DNA of 64,000 nucleotides from contig JAGXGA010000055.1 in NCBI GenBank assembly GCA_024636975.1, positions 310,001 through 374,000 of the forward strand. The letters are read 5' to 3'. A program made the position numbers and the translations under genes. Positions within the stretch are counted from its first letter, which is position 1. Each line of letters begins with the position of its first letter. Under the pieces are notes generated by a model, which was not told where the DNA came from, ran no database searches, and was given only the letters and a program-made list of their open reading frames with translations. Of this stretch, positions 1 through 8,610 are shown piece after piece. This stretch comes from Mariniphaga sp. (GTDB lineage: Bacteria > Bacteroidota > Bacteroidia > Bacteroidales > Prolixibacteraceae).

Positions 1-227
1 GTGAGAAGAACTGTACTGCCTGTCATGATGGAAGCCCGGCTCCCGACTTAAGCGAAGCCAATGCTTATGCATCTATTAACAGTGCCAGTTACATTAACAG
101 AACCACTCCTGAAGAGAGCGTTATTTATACTGAACCTCATCCGGATGGAGAACATACTGTGAAATATTCTGCAGCCCAAGCTGCTTTGATTTTAGCGTGG
201 ATTGAGCAGGGAGCCGAAAATAACTAA
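1..227 (+). CDS. C-terminal part of a c-type cytochrome domain protein (starts before the window)
   Basis: Reading in the frame that begins at base 3, about 74 residues are open to a TAA at 225-227. The visible part carries one haem c attachment motif, CTACH, a few residues in, followed by a helical tail. This is typical of the C-terminal monohaem domain of periplasmic haem proteins, where the haem is attached covalently in the periplasm. The gene lies 11 bp upstream of the DUF5777-like barrel gene and heads the run of cytochrome genes, so it is probably part of the same electron-transfer operon. The N-terminus is outside the window, so the full protein cannot be named. Confidence 0.75.
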   Translation, partial: EKNCTACHDGSPAPDLSEANAYASINSASYINRTTPEESVIYTEPHPDGEHTVKYSAAQAALILAWIEQGAENN

Positions 228-238
228 CTGCAATTAAA

Positions 239-1153
239 ATGGTAAAAATGAAGTATTACATATTAACACTATTACTTTTAACTGTATCCTTTTCCAGTGT
301 TTTTGCACAGGAAGAAGAGGAAGTAGATAAACCGGTCAGGTTTCCATGGGCCAGCGGTTATTTGATCGATCAACAAACTACGTTGGTACCGGTTCCCGGA
401 ACCCTCGAGTTTGTGATGCAACATAAATTCGGTTCCATCGAAAACGGTATGTCTGATTTTTTTGGGATTTATTCACCCGGGGCTAATATCAGGCTAGGAT
501 TGAATTACGTTCCAGTTAACAACGTTCAGTTGGGGCTTGGACTTTCCAAAGAAAAAATGTATACCGATCTGAATGCCAAGTGGACGATTGTTGAGCAAAC
601 GCGTGAAAATACAATACCCGTTGCCGTGGCTTTATATGGCGTGCTTGCAATTGATGGCCGGAATGTTGATGCATTCGGTACGGGCGATGTCCTGCATTCA
701 GGAGAAGGGAATGAAACGTTCGATTTTGCATTTACCGATAGGTGGTCGTACTTTACTCAGCTGATTATCAGCCGGAAGTTTACTGAAAGACTTTCTTTGC
801 AGGTAGGAGCCAGTTTTACACATTTTAACCTGGTAGATACTGAATACGATCATGATAAGATTGGCGTTCACTTTAGTGGGAGGTATAATTTTACTCCACA
901 GTCATCATTTATATTTAATTATGATGTACCTTTAGAGATTCAGCAGATTTCGGAGCAGGTAGAAGTTCCTGAACATCATCAGCCGAATCTTTCATTGGGT
1001 TGGGAAATATCGACCAGTACGCATGCCTTCCAGATCTATGTTGGCAACTCAAGAGGGCTTCTGCCACAGGAAATCATGATGTGGAATTCAAATGGTATAG
1101 ATTTTGATAATCTGGCATTAGGATTCGTAATAACAAGACTTTGGAATTTTTAA
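239..1153 (+). CDS. Outer-membrane beta-barrel protein, DUF5777-like
   Basis: A 304-residue protein with a clear signal peptide (hydrophobic core about residues 6-20, ending at VFAQ) followed by alternating amphipathic strands and a C-terminal aromatic residue (ending RLWNF), the usual signature of an outer-membrane beta barrel. Barrels of the DUF5777 type occur in Bacteroidota beside c-type cytochromes, as here. Two in-frame ATGs (239 and 248) are possible starts; either leaves the signal peptide intact. The function is unknown. The setting between cytochrome genes suggests a role in placing or supporting an outer-membrane redox system. The barrel fold is well supported, the family name less so. 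Confidence 0.7.
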   Translation: MVKMKYYILTLLLLTVSFSSVFAQEEEEVDKPVRFPWASGYLIDQQTTLVPVPGTLEFVMQHKFGSIENGMSDFFGIYSPGANIRLGLNYVPVNNVQLGLGLSKEKMYTDLNAKWTIVEQTRENTIPVAVALYGVLAIDGRNVDAFGTGDVLHSGEGNETFDFAFTDRWSYFTQLIISRKFTERLSLQVGASFTHFNLVDTEYDHDKIGVHFSGRYNFTPQSSFIFNYDVPLEIQQISEQVEVPEHHQPNLSLGWEISTSTHAFQIYVGNSRGLLPQEIMMWNSNGIDFDNLALGFVITRLWNF

Positions 1154-1181
1154 TGTTTAACCATAAATAAATAAATTTATC

Positions 1182-1601
1182 ATGAAAAAAGGTAAGATGA
1201 AATTTTTAGCATATCCCTTAGTGGCTCTTTTTACTGGAATGTTTTTGATGGCTTTTGTTTCACCCCAAGAGGCTATTGAAAATTGGGATGTTCCTGCTAA
1301 GTACAAGGAAATGAAAAATCCTTATGCAGGCGATCAGTCTCTTGAGAAAGTAGGGAAAATGATGTATGCAAAACATTGTAAGTCGTGCCACGGTAATGTT
1401 GGCCTGGGTGACGGTGCTAAAGCTGCAAGCATGGAAGCAAAAATGACTCCATTTAACGATGCTAAATTCCAGGCTCAACCAGATGGTGTTATCTATTATC
1501 AGTCGATAATTGGACAAGAGGAAATGCCTAATTTCGAAAAGAAAATTCCGGACGAAGAAGATCGTTGGGCATTAATCAATTACATTAGGACTTTAAAATA
1601 A
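1182..1601 (+). CDS. Small monohaem cytochrome c
   Basis: A 139-residue protein with an N-terminal hydrophobic signal or anchor segment (about residues 8-27) and one haem c motif, CKSCH, at residues 66-70. The sequence after it (HGNVGLGDGAK) and the later EEMPNF with a candidate axial Met are typical of class I cytochrome c domains, as is the C-terminal helix ALINYIRTL. It would carry electrons in the periplasm, either membrane-anchored or soluble. It lies 28 bp after the barrel gene and is followed by a strong hairpin terminator, so the first transcription unit of the block ends here. Confidence 0.88.
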   Translation: MKKGKMKFLAYPLVALFTGMFLMAFVSPQEAIENWDVPAKYKEMKNPYAGDQSLEKVGKMMYAKHCKSCHGNVGLGDGAKAASMEAKMTPFNDAKFQAQPDGVIYYQSIIGQEEMPNFEKKIPDEEDRWALINYIRTLK

Positions 1602-1615
1602 GTTATAAAATAGAT

Positions 1616-1654
1616 AAACTGCTCTGGTGTATATCTCCCGGGGCAGTTTTTTAA
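1616..1654 (+). terminator. Rho-independent-type terminator after the monohaem cytochrome gene
   Basis: The arms AAACTGCTC and GGGGCAGTTT can pair, with an A-rich run before and a T run after them. It lies 15-53 bp after the stop codon at 1601 and just before the seven-haem gene that starts at 1668. Confidence 0.75.
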
Positions 1655-1667
1655 TTTTACTGTTTCC

Positions 1668-2624
1668 ATGAGAGGTTTCATTTTTGTGTTGCTGCTATTT
1701 AATATTGTTTTTTTTTCCGGTACAAATAAACTGAAAGGTCAAATACCTGAACAAAATCAAACCTGCCTTAAATGCCATACTTCACAAACTTTTACTCTTT
1801 ACAACGATTGGACTGAAAGGGAAGAAAAGAGGTTGATGAACCCTTTATATATACTGGATACTCTACAGCTTGCCATGGGAGTGCACAGCTCGTTCAATTG
1901 CATTGACTGTCATTCGATGGATTATGAGACATATCCTCATAACGGAGAATTGAAGCTGGAGCCAATGATGACATGTATCGATTGCCATGGAGGCGATGAA
2001 ACGTATGCATCATGGAAGTTTGATGAAATTCAGGAAGAATTTCATAAGAGTGTGCATTATGAACTATATGGTGATCAATTTTCCTGTTCCAAATGCCACA
2101 GCCAACATTACTATCGTCCTGTCGCAACAGTAAGTTCCAGTTTGCAGGAAATTGTGCGGGCCGATAATTCAATGTGCCTTTCGTGCCATGATAACATGGC
2201 CAGGTACCAGTTGGTTTCAGATACTGCCAATTTGCAGGTGGTTCAAATTCATGAGTGGCTGCCAAACCAGGAACTACATTTCAATCGGGTACGTTGTATT
2301 GAATGCCATACAGAAGTACAGGATTCATTACTGGTTTCGCATAATATCATGAGAAAAGAAGAGGCTACCAGAAATTGTGTTGAATGCCATTCAGAAAATT
2401 CTATGCTTCAGGCCTCTTTATACCGTTATCAAAACCTTCAGGCACGGACAGATCAAAATGGATTCCTGGCCGCTTTAAGTGCTGGAAACAGTGATTTATC
2501 AGATGAATATTATGTAATTGGAGCTTCTCGCATTCCATATCTGAATCTCATTTATGCCATCATATTCTTTGCAACTTTAGGCGGAATTGCTATTCATACA
2601 ATCTTTAGAATATTAAAAAAATAG
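1668..2624 (+). CDS. Seven-haem membrane-anchored cytochrome c
   Basis: A 318-residue protein with a signal sequence (about residues 1-20), seven CxxCH haem c motifs (CLKCH, CIDCH, CIDCH, CSKCH, CLSCH, CIECH, CVECH) and a C-terminal membrane helix (about residues 290-312) followed by a short basic tail. This is the layout of a periplasmic multihaem electron carrier held in the inner membrane. Its stop is 4 bp before the start of the b561-type gene, so the two are translationally close and very likely form a quinol-to-haem module. The exact redox partner cannot be named from sequence; a cytochrome c3/nitrite-reductase-like role is possible. Confidence 0.85.
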   Translation: MRGFIFVLLLFNIVFFSGTNKLKGQIPEQNQTCLKCHTSQTFTLYNDWTEREEKRLMNPLYILDTLQLAMGVHSSFNCIDCHSMDYETYPHNGELKLEPMMTCIDCHGGDETYASWKFDEIQEEFHKSVHYELYGDQFSCSKCHSQHYYRPVATVSSSLQEIVRADNSMCLSCHDNMARYQLVSDTANLQVVQIHEWLPNQELHFNRVRCIECHTEVQDSLLVSHNIMRKEEATRNCVECHSENSMLQASLYRYQNLQARTDQNGFLAALSAGNSDLSDEYYVIGASRIPYLNLIYAIIFFATLGGIAIHTIFRILKK

Positions 2625-2628
2625 ATTA

Positions 2629-3246
2629 ATGGGAACGGGAGAAAAACTCTATTTATATCCGGTTTGGCTAAGAATATGGCATGGGATCAATGCTCTGTGC
2701 ATTATTGCCTTAATTATCTCGGGAATAAGTTTACATTATTCTGGCAGAACCTTTTTTTTACTTGATTTTCAATCAGCAATTACTGTGCATAATATTGCAG
2801 GTTTCGTTCTTTCCATAAGTTACTTTCTATTCTTTTTTGGTAACCTATTTACTAAAAACGGAAAATATTACCGGGTAAAGATCAAAGGGCTTGATAAAAG
2901 GCTACTAAAGCAAATTAATTATTATGTATTCGGTATGTTTAAAGGAGAAGAATCACCTTTTCCTGTATCAGAGAAACGAAAGTTTAACCCGCTTCAAAAA
3001 TATGCCTACATTTTTATAATGTATGTTTTCATGCCCCTCTTAATTATTACAGGATTTGCTTTATTTTTCCCGGAGATTATTATAGAACAAATATTTCAGA
3101 TAAGTGGTATAATGTTTACCGCCGTTTTGCATGGCATAATAGGATTTTTTGTTTTTGTATTTTTACTTGTTCATTTATATGTGGCTTCAATGGGCAAATC
3201 TCCCGGAGAAAACTACAAAAGTATTATTACCGGCTGGCATTCTTGA
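2629..3246 (+). CDS. Cytochrome b561-type membrane subunit
   Basis: A 205-residue integral membrane protein with about four hydrophobic helices. The conserved start (PVWLRIWHGINALCI) has a His in the first helix, and further His residues occur in later helices (VHNIAGF, LHGIIGF, VHLYVASM). These are the usual b-haem ligands of the cytochrome b561 / formate-dehydrogenase-gamma / thiosulfate-reductase superfamily. It would oxidise menaquinol and pass electrons to the seven-haem protein encoded 4 bp upstream. The gene order (multihaem c then b561) supports a two-subunit quinol dehydrogenase. Confidence 0.82.
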   Translation: MGTGEKLYLYPVWLRIWHGINALCIIALIISGISLHYSGRTFFLLDFQSAITVHNIAGFVLSISYFLFFFGNLFTKNGKYYRVKIKGLDKRLLKQINYYVFGMFKGEESPFPVSEKRKFNPLQKYAYIFIMYVFMPLLIITGFALFFPEIIIEQIFQISGIMFTAVLHGIIGFFVFVFLLVHLYVASMGKSPGENYKSIITGWHS

Positions 3247-3319
3247 TTTTTTACATTGAGCTGGTAGTTATTAATAGATTACTTTATAATATAACTCAAA
3301 TTTTAATTATCTGCTAATC

Positions 3320-4822
3320 ATGAAACTACCGCAATCATTACGTAACTGGATTTCCATCATTGGAGCAGTCATTGCCATTTTGAACCTCTTTCTAATTTTT
3401 CTGCTATTCATTATCTCAATGATTTTTGATGTTGGAAGTTCCTATGTTGGGTTATTTATATACATAATTCTTCCAATGTTTATGGTAGTGGGATTGATTT
3501 TAATTCCAGTGGGTATGTATTATACCAAAAGGAAATTAAAAAGAGAACATAAATCCACTGAAGTAAAAGATTGGCCGGTCATTGATTTTAATAATCCTGC
3601 TACACGGAATGTTACAATTATTTTTTCCACGGGTACTTTCTTGCTCCTGATTCTTACTGCCGTGGGAAGTTATGAAGCCTTTCATTATACCGAGTCGGTT
3701 GAATTTTGCGGAACATTATGCCATCAGGTTATGGAACCTGAATATGTTGCTTACCAGGAATCTTCTCATGAGAGGGTATCTTGTGTTGAATGCCATGTTG
3801 GAAGCGGAGCCGACTGGTATGTTAAAAGCAAGCTGTCAGGATTGTACCAGGTGTATGCTGTTTTAACCAACTCCTATCCCACGCCAATACCAACTCCTGT
3901 TCATAGTTTACGTCCGGCACAGGAAACCTGTGAAGAATGCCATTGGCCCGAAAAGTTTTATGACCGAAAATTAGAAATTAAACGTTCGTATCTGGCTGAT
4001 GAGGAAAATACCGAATGGGATATACACATGTTATTAAAAACCAGTTCAGAGCACAGTGCTGATGGGTTAAGTGAGGGTATTCACTGGCATATAAATCCTG
4101 ATGTCAGAATAGAATACATTGCTGCCGATGATAAACGGGCGGATATTCCATGGGTAAGATATACCAATTTGAAAACAGGTGAATCAACAGTTTATATGGA
4201 TCAGGATAAAAAATTATCACAGAATCAACTAGATTCCCTGGAAGTGAGAGTTATGGATTGCCTTGACTGCCACAACAGGCCATCACATAATTATAAGGTA
4301 CCACAAAATTTCATTGATGAATATCTTGCTTCCGACGAAATTCCAAAAGATTTGCCTGATATTAAATCGGTTGCAATGGGAGTTTTTGTAGAAGATTACC
4401 CGACAAAAGACAGTGCTTTTTCTGCTATTGAGGCCCAGGTAAACGAATATTACGATATTATGTACCCGGAGCTGCTTGAATCAAGAAAAAAGGATATTGA
4501 GAGTGCGATTGCAAGTATCCAGGAAGGTTACTCACAAAACATTTTTCCTGTAATGAAAGTAAAGTGGAGTGCATATCCCAATCATCTTGGACATTTGGAA
4601 ACAGAAGGATGCTATCGTTGTCATAACGACCGACATACTTCCGATCAGGGAAGAGTAATTTCCCGCGACTGCAACCTGTGCCATGATATTACAGCACAGG
4701 GAACCCTTGCTAATATGGAAATTTCAAATATTACTGCACCTCTCGAGTTTCAGCATCCGGTTGATATAAACGAGGTTTGGCGGGATCAACATTGCTCCGA
4801 TTGTCACTTTCAGCTATACTAA
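3320..4822 (+). CDS. NapC/NirT/NrfH-like multihaem cytochrome c
   Basis: A 500-residue protein with two or three N-terminal membrane helices (about residues 13-35, 45-70, 95-115), then a periplasmic domain. The first haem site is CGTLCH followed by QVM, a CX3CH variant with a nearby Met like the first haem of NapC/NrfH quinol dehydrogenases. Six standard CxxCH motifs follow (CVECH, CEECH, CLDCH, CYRCH, CNLCH, CSDCH), seven sites in all. The NapC/NirT family draws electrons from menaquinol for periplasmic reductases. It is much longer than four-haem NrfH, so it resembles the enlarged NapC/NirT-like proteins of Bacteroidota. It precedes ccsBA, which is needed for its maturation. Confidence 0.85.
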   Translation: MKLPQSLRNWISIIGAVIAILNLFLIFLLFIISMIFDVGSSYVGLFIYIILPMFMVVGLILIPVGMYYTKRKLKREHKSTEVKDWPVIDFNNPATRNVTIIFSTGTFLLLILTAVGSYEAFHYTESVEFCGTLCHQVMEPEYVAYQESSHERVSCVECHVGSGADWYVKSKLSGLYQVYAVLTNSYPTPIPTPVHSLRPAQETCEECHWPEKFYDRKLEIKRSYLADEENTEWDIHMLLKTSSEHSADGLSEGIHWHINPDVRIEYIAADDKRADIPWVRYTNLKTGESTVYMDQDKKLSQNQLDSLEVRVMDCLDCHNRPSHNYKVPQNFIDEYLASDEIPKDLPDIKSVAMGVFVEDYPTKDSAFSAIEAQVNEYYDIMYPELLESRKKDIESAIASIQEGYSQNIFPVMKVKWSAYPNHLGHLETEGCYRCHNDRHTSDQGRVISRDCNLCHDITAQGTLANMEISNITAPLEFQHPVDINEVWRDQHCSDCHFQLY

Positions 4823-4888
4823 ACTACACCTAAATCCGTTATCATTTTTTTACCAACCATTGAGGGGAACATAATTGAAGATTGAGTT

Positions 4889-7800
4889 ATGAAGAAGATA
4901 GGTGAGTTTTTTTTCTCCATGTTATTCACAGGAGTTCTTACAGTTATTTTTGCTATTTCTATTGGTTACGCTACATTTATTGAAAACGATTACGGTACCG
5001 TAACAGCAAAAATCCTTATATACAATGCACGTTGGTTTGAAGCATTACTTGTGCTTTTATGTATTAATCTGATCGGAAGCATATTTGTAAATAATCTGTT
5101 AAGCCGGAAAAAATGGCCGATTCTGCTGTTTCATGTTGCATTTATATTTATTCTTATAGGCGCCGCAGTGACCCGTTATTATGGTTACGAAGGAATTATG
5201 CACATCCGAGAAGGTGAATCTACCGATTATATAATTTCAGAAGAAACCTATATTCAGATGGTTGTTAATAATGGCAATGAAACTGTCAGTGAGACAGAGC
5301 AGGTGCTGTTTTCCCCTTATACGGCAAACCGGTTTTCTGAAAACCTAAATGTAAACGGAAAAACAATCCACTTTAATAACCTTCAGTATATTCCCTCCGC
5401 CGTTGAAACCGTTGTAGCCGATCCCAATGGTGAGCCGGTTATATCTTTAGTCATGATGGGCAGCACTATGAACCGCACTGTTGTAAATCTCAGGGAGGGA
5501 GAAAAGAAAGTAATTGCCGGCCGGGCTATTGGATTCAATCCGGCAGGTGAAAAACCTGATGTTAATTTTACACTTAATGAAAATTCCGTGTTCGTCACCG
5601 CTTCCGACTCGGTTTTTGTGCTCGGTATGAACGGGCAATACACCAGTTCATTTTCTCCTGAAGTTCCAACTGTTATTAATACACAGACGGTATACTCGGC
5701 TGGGAATATCCATTTTGCTGTTGACAGGTTCTTTAAGAGAGGTAAGGTTCAGATTGGCTATTCACAGTCACAGGAAGCACAACTCAATGATGCCATTCAA
5801 ACTCAGGTTACAGTTGACGGTCAGTCTAAGGATCTTGTTGCTTATGGTAAAAAAGGACTTGTAGGTGAATTTTATTCCACAACCATTGAAGGAATTGATG
5901 TCTCTCTTTCTTATGGATCACGTAAAATTGAATTGCCATTTTCAATTCATTTAAACGATTTCCAGATGGAAAGATATCCCGGTTCCAACAGTCCATCCTC
6001 TTTTGCCAGTGAAGTAGTATTAATGGATGAAGGTCTGGAAAAGCCCTACCGGATTTTTATGAACAATATATTGAAATATGAAGGTTACAGGTTCTTTCAG
6101 TCATCCTACGATACCGATGAGAAAGGAACTGTGTTGTCTGTTAACAGCGATTCATTAGGTACTTCAATTACCTATTTCGGTTACTTTTTAATGATGTTTG
6201 GATTTGTTTTTACGTTGTTTATTAAGAACAGCCGGTTTACAAAGTTGATAAAAGCCTCAGCCAAATTGCGTGAAGAAAGAAAAAAACTCTTTGCTGTTAT
6301 TGTTTTAGGATTTATGGTGTCGGCAGTAAATGCCCAGTCTTCATTAAACATTCAGCCGTTAAACAACAGTCATGTCTCTGAATTTGAAGAGCTGCTTCTG
6401 CAACACAGTAAGGGGAGGATAGAACCTACTGCTACCCTTGCATCGGAAATCATGCGAAAGGTAGCCAAAAAGAACAGCTGGGAAGGGATGCCCGCTACTG
6501 AAGTGTTCCTGCACATGCAGGCCAATCCTATAAAATGGCAGGCCGTCCCAATCATTAAAGTTGCGAATACTGAGTTGCAAAGAACTCTTGGAATTTCCGG
6601 GGGGTATGCATCTTTTAACGACATAGTGCTTCCCAGGGAACAGGGAGGATATAAATTGGGTGCTCTGGCTTCAGAGGCATTCGCAAAAAAAAGCAATGAA
6701 CGAACCAAGCTCGATAAGGAAATTATTAATGTGGATGAACGGGTGAATATTTTATTCAATGTATTCTCAGGTCATTTTTTTACCGTATTTCCTATATCCG
6801 GTCATCCCAATAATAACTGGGTAGCAGCAAATGAAGCAAACCTGCTTGAGGGTGAAGATGAAGAATTTGCTAAACAGGTTTCTTCAAATTACCTGGCTGC
6901 AGTTGCCAACAATGACTGGGGGACTGCCACACAGTTATTGAATCAGATAAAGAGTTACCAAAGGCAGGAGGGAGGAGAGATTATCCCTTCCGATACCAAA
7001 ATAAAGCTTGAGGTTTTTTACCACAAGGCTGATGTATTCAGCAAGCTTTCCAAAATTCTTTTAACTGTTGGATTGCTTTTGCTTCTTCTACAGATTTATA
7101 CCATTTTTAATCCAAAGGTAAAACTCGACAAGGTAAAGAAAGCCGCTTTCATTCTTATTGCCTTTTTTTTCCTGGTTCAGACTGCCGGACTAGGCATACG
7201 ATGGTATATTTCAGGGCATGCGCCATGGAGCAATGGCTATGAATCGATGATATTTGTGAGCTGGGCTACTTTACTGGCAGGGCTGGTAATGGTCGGTCGT
7301 TCTGAAATCACCCTATCGCTAACCACTATGCTGGCCGGGCTTACCTTGCTTGTAGCCGGGTTTAGCTGGATGAGCCCTGAGATTACCAATCTGGTACCCG
7401 TACTTAAATCCTACTGGCTTATTGTGCATGTTGCCGTAATTATGGCCAGTTACGGCTTCCTCGGCATTAGTGCCATGTTGGGCCTTTTGAACCTGATATT
7501 GATGATTTTCAGGAATAGAAAAAATGAATCCAGGGTTAATCATACAATTAAAGAGCTGGTGGTTATAATTCATATTTCATTAATTGTTGGAGTATTTTTG
7601 TTGGCTGCAGGCTCATTTCTCGGAGGAATCTGGGCCAATGAATCGTGGGGAAGGTATTGGGGCTGGGATCCCAAGGAAACCTGGGCAATGGTTACCATAC
7701 TGGTTTACTCTTTCATCGTTCATATGCATAAGATACCCGGCTTTAAAGGGAATTATGCTGTTAGTGCGGCCGCATTGCTTGGCTTTGGTTCAGTACTGAT

Positions 7801-7972
7801 GACCTATTTTGGAGTAAATTACTATCTGTCGGGAATGCATTCGTATGCACAGGGGGAACCCCCGGCCATACCTTCAGGGGTGTATATTGCAATTGCATTG
7901 GTATTGTTCCTGGTGTTTTTTGCTTTTATTTCTGATAAGAACGCGAAACAGGATGAAGTGGTAATAACCTGA
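4889..7972 (+). CDS. ccsBA: Fused cytochrome c biogenesis protein CcsBA (ResB-ResC)
   Basis: A 1027-residue membrane protein. The N-terminal half has ResB-type features: early membrane helices (about residues 1-95), a large extracytoplasmic domain and another helix near residue 430. The C-terminal half has multiple helices and the tryptophan-rich haem-handling motif WGWDPKETWA, diagnostic of the CcsA/ResC/CcmC family. The protein exports haem and attaches it to CxxCH apocytochromes in system II biogenesis. The fused form is common in Bacteroidota and Epsilonproteobacteria. It sits directly after four multihaem cytochrome genes, its likely substrates. Confidence 0.93.
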   Translation: MKKIGEFFFSMLFTGVLTVIFAISIGYATFIENDYGTVTAKILIYNARWFEALLVLLCINLIGSIFVNNLLSRKKWPILLFHVAFIFILIGAAVTRYYGYEGIMHIREGESTDYIISEETYIQMVVNNGNETVSETEQVLFSPYTANRFSENLNVNGKTIHFNNLQYIPSAVETVVADPNGEPVISLVMMGSTMNRTVVNLREGEKKVIAGRAIGFNPAGEKPDVNFTLNENSVFVTASDSVFVLGMNGQYTSSFSPEVPTVINTQTVYSAGNIHFAVDRFFKRGKVQIGYSQSQEAQLNDAIQTQVTVDGQSKDLVAYGKKGLVGEFYSTTIEGIDVSLSYGSRKIELPFSIHLNDFQMERYPGSNSPSSFASEVVLMDEGLEKPYRIFMNNILKYEGYRFFQSSYDTDEKGTVLSVNSDSLGTSITYFGYFLMMFGFVFTLFIKNSRFTKLIKASAKLREERKKLFAVIVLGFMVSAVNAQSSLNIQPLNNSHVSEFEELLLQHSKGRIEPTATLASEIMRKVAKKNSWEGMPATEVFLHMQANPIKWQAVPIIKVANTELQRTLGISGGYASFNDIVLPREQGGYKLGALASEAFAKKSNERTKLDKEIINVDERVNILFNVFSGHFFTVFPISGHPNNNWVAANEANLLEGEDEEFAKQVSSNYLAAVANNDWGTATQLLNQIKSYQRQEGGEIIPSDTKIKLEVFYHKADVFSKLSKILLTVGLLLLLLQIYTIFNPKVKLDKVKKAAFILIAFFFLVQTAGLGIRWYISGHAPWSNGYESMIFVSWATLLAGLVMVGRSEITLSLTTMLAGLTLLVAGFSWMSPEITNLVPVLKSYWLIVHVAVIMASYGFLGISAMLGLLNLILMIFRNRKNESRVNHTIKELVVIIHISLIVGVFLLAAGSFLGGIWANESWGRYWGWDPKETWAMVTILVYSFIVHMHKIPGFKGNYAVSAAALLGFGSVLMTYFGVNYYLSGMHSYAQGEPPAIPSGVYIAIALVLFLVFFAFISDKNAKQDEVVIT

Positions 7973-8054
7973 TGGGTATTTTGCTGACTGGTAATCTGTA
8001 AATTTCTAATCCATCTAATTATAATTACTTTACACGGTCCTTGCTGACGACATG

Positions 8055-8495
8055 TTAAATTCCTTTAAGCCTGCTTAGAGTCCTTTCGGGATTATCCTTT
8101 TTTGCCAGACTCTGAATTGTTTCTACCGAAAGAAGCTGATCTATGGCTTCACGGATTGGCCCATAGGCATCGTGCAGCGGGCAGGGATTGTTTTCATCGC
8201 AGCGGCTTAATCCAAAGCCGCAACCTGTGAATATCTTATCACCCTCAATAGCCACAACTACCTGTTTTAACGGAATGGGAGGTTTATCGGGATTAAAATA
8301 ATAACCTCCGTTTTTACCTTTCATCGACTCCAGAAATCCCATACGAACCAAACGTTGCAGTATTTTGGCAGTAAATGGAGGAGGTGTGTCTATCTCCGAT
8401 GAAATCTCTACAATACCCGGCCACCTGCCCAATTGGGTTTGCATTTCAATGTATACCAGACTGCGTAAAGCATATTCAGTTTCTTTTTTAAACAT
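8055..8495 (-). CDS. Rrf2-family regulator, NsrR/IscR-like with three cysteines
   Basis: A 146-residue protein with the Rrf2 winged helix (about residues 1-80; KILQRLVRMGFLESMKGKNGGY is typical) and Cys at positions 92, 99 and 105. This spacing matches the Fe-S cluster ligands of NsrR and IscR. It is transcribed away from the quinol NO reductase gene, with a shared 115-bp promoter region. Known NsrR proteins lose repression when NO attacks their cluster, so local control of the reductase is a sound inference. Regulation by another Fe-S-linked signal cannot be excluded. Confidence 0.88.
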   Translation of the reverse strand: MFKKETEYALRSLVYIEMQTQLGRWPGIVEISSEIDTPPPFTAKILQRLVRMGFLESMKGKNGGYYFNPDKPPIPLKQVVVAIEGDKIFTGCGFGLSRCDENNPCPLHDAYGPIREAIDQLLSVETIQSLAKKDNPERTLSRLKGI

Positions 8496-8610
8496 AGCCT
8501 AAATTTTCTTATACAAATATACTAAAATGATGCAATGATTAAAGGACCTTATGGTCAACTAAGCAAAAAGTTTTTATATTTGTTGCAGTAAAAATAATAA
8601 ATCAGACTTT
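8496..8610. promoter_or_regulatory. Divergent promoter region between the Rrf2 regulator and the NO reductase
   Basis: The region holds TATATTTG at 8575-8582, which fits the Bacteroidota -7 consensus TAnnTTTG and lies about 30 bp before the reductase ATG. A partial inverted repeat (GGACC-TTAT-GGTC, about 8544-8555) lies upstream of it and is a candidate site for the Rrf2 regulator. The operator role is inferred from position. Confidence 0.5.
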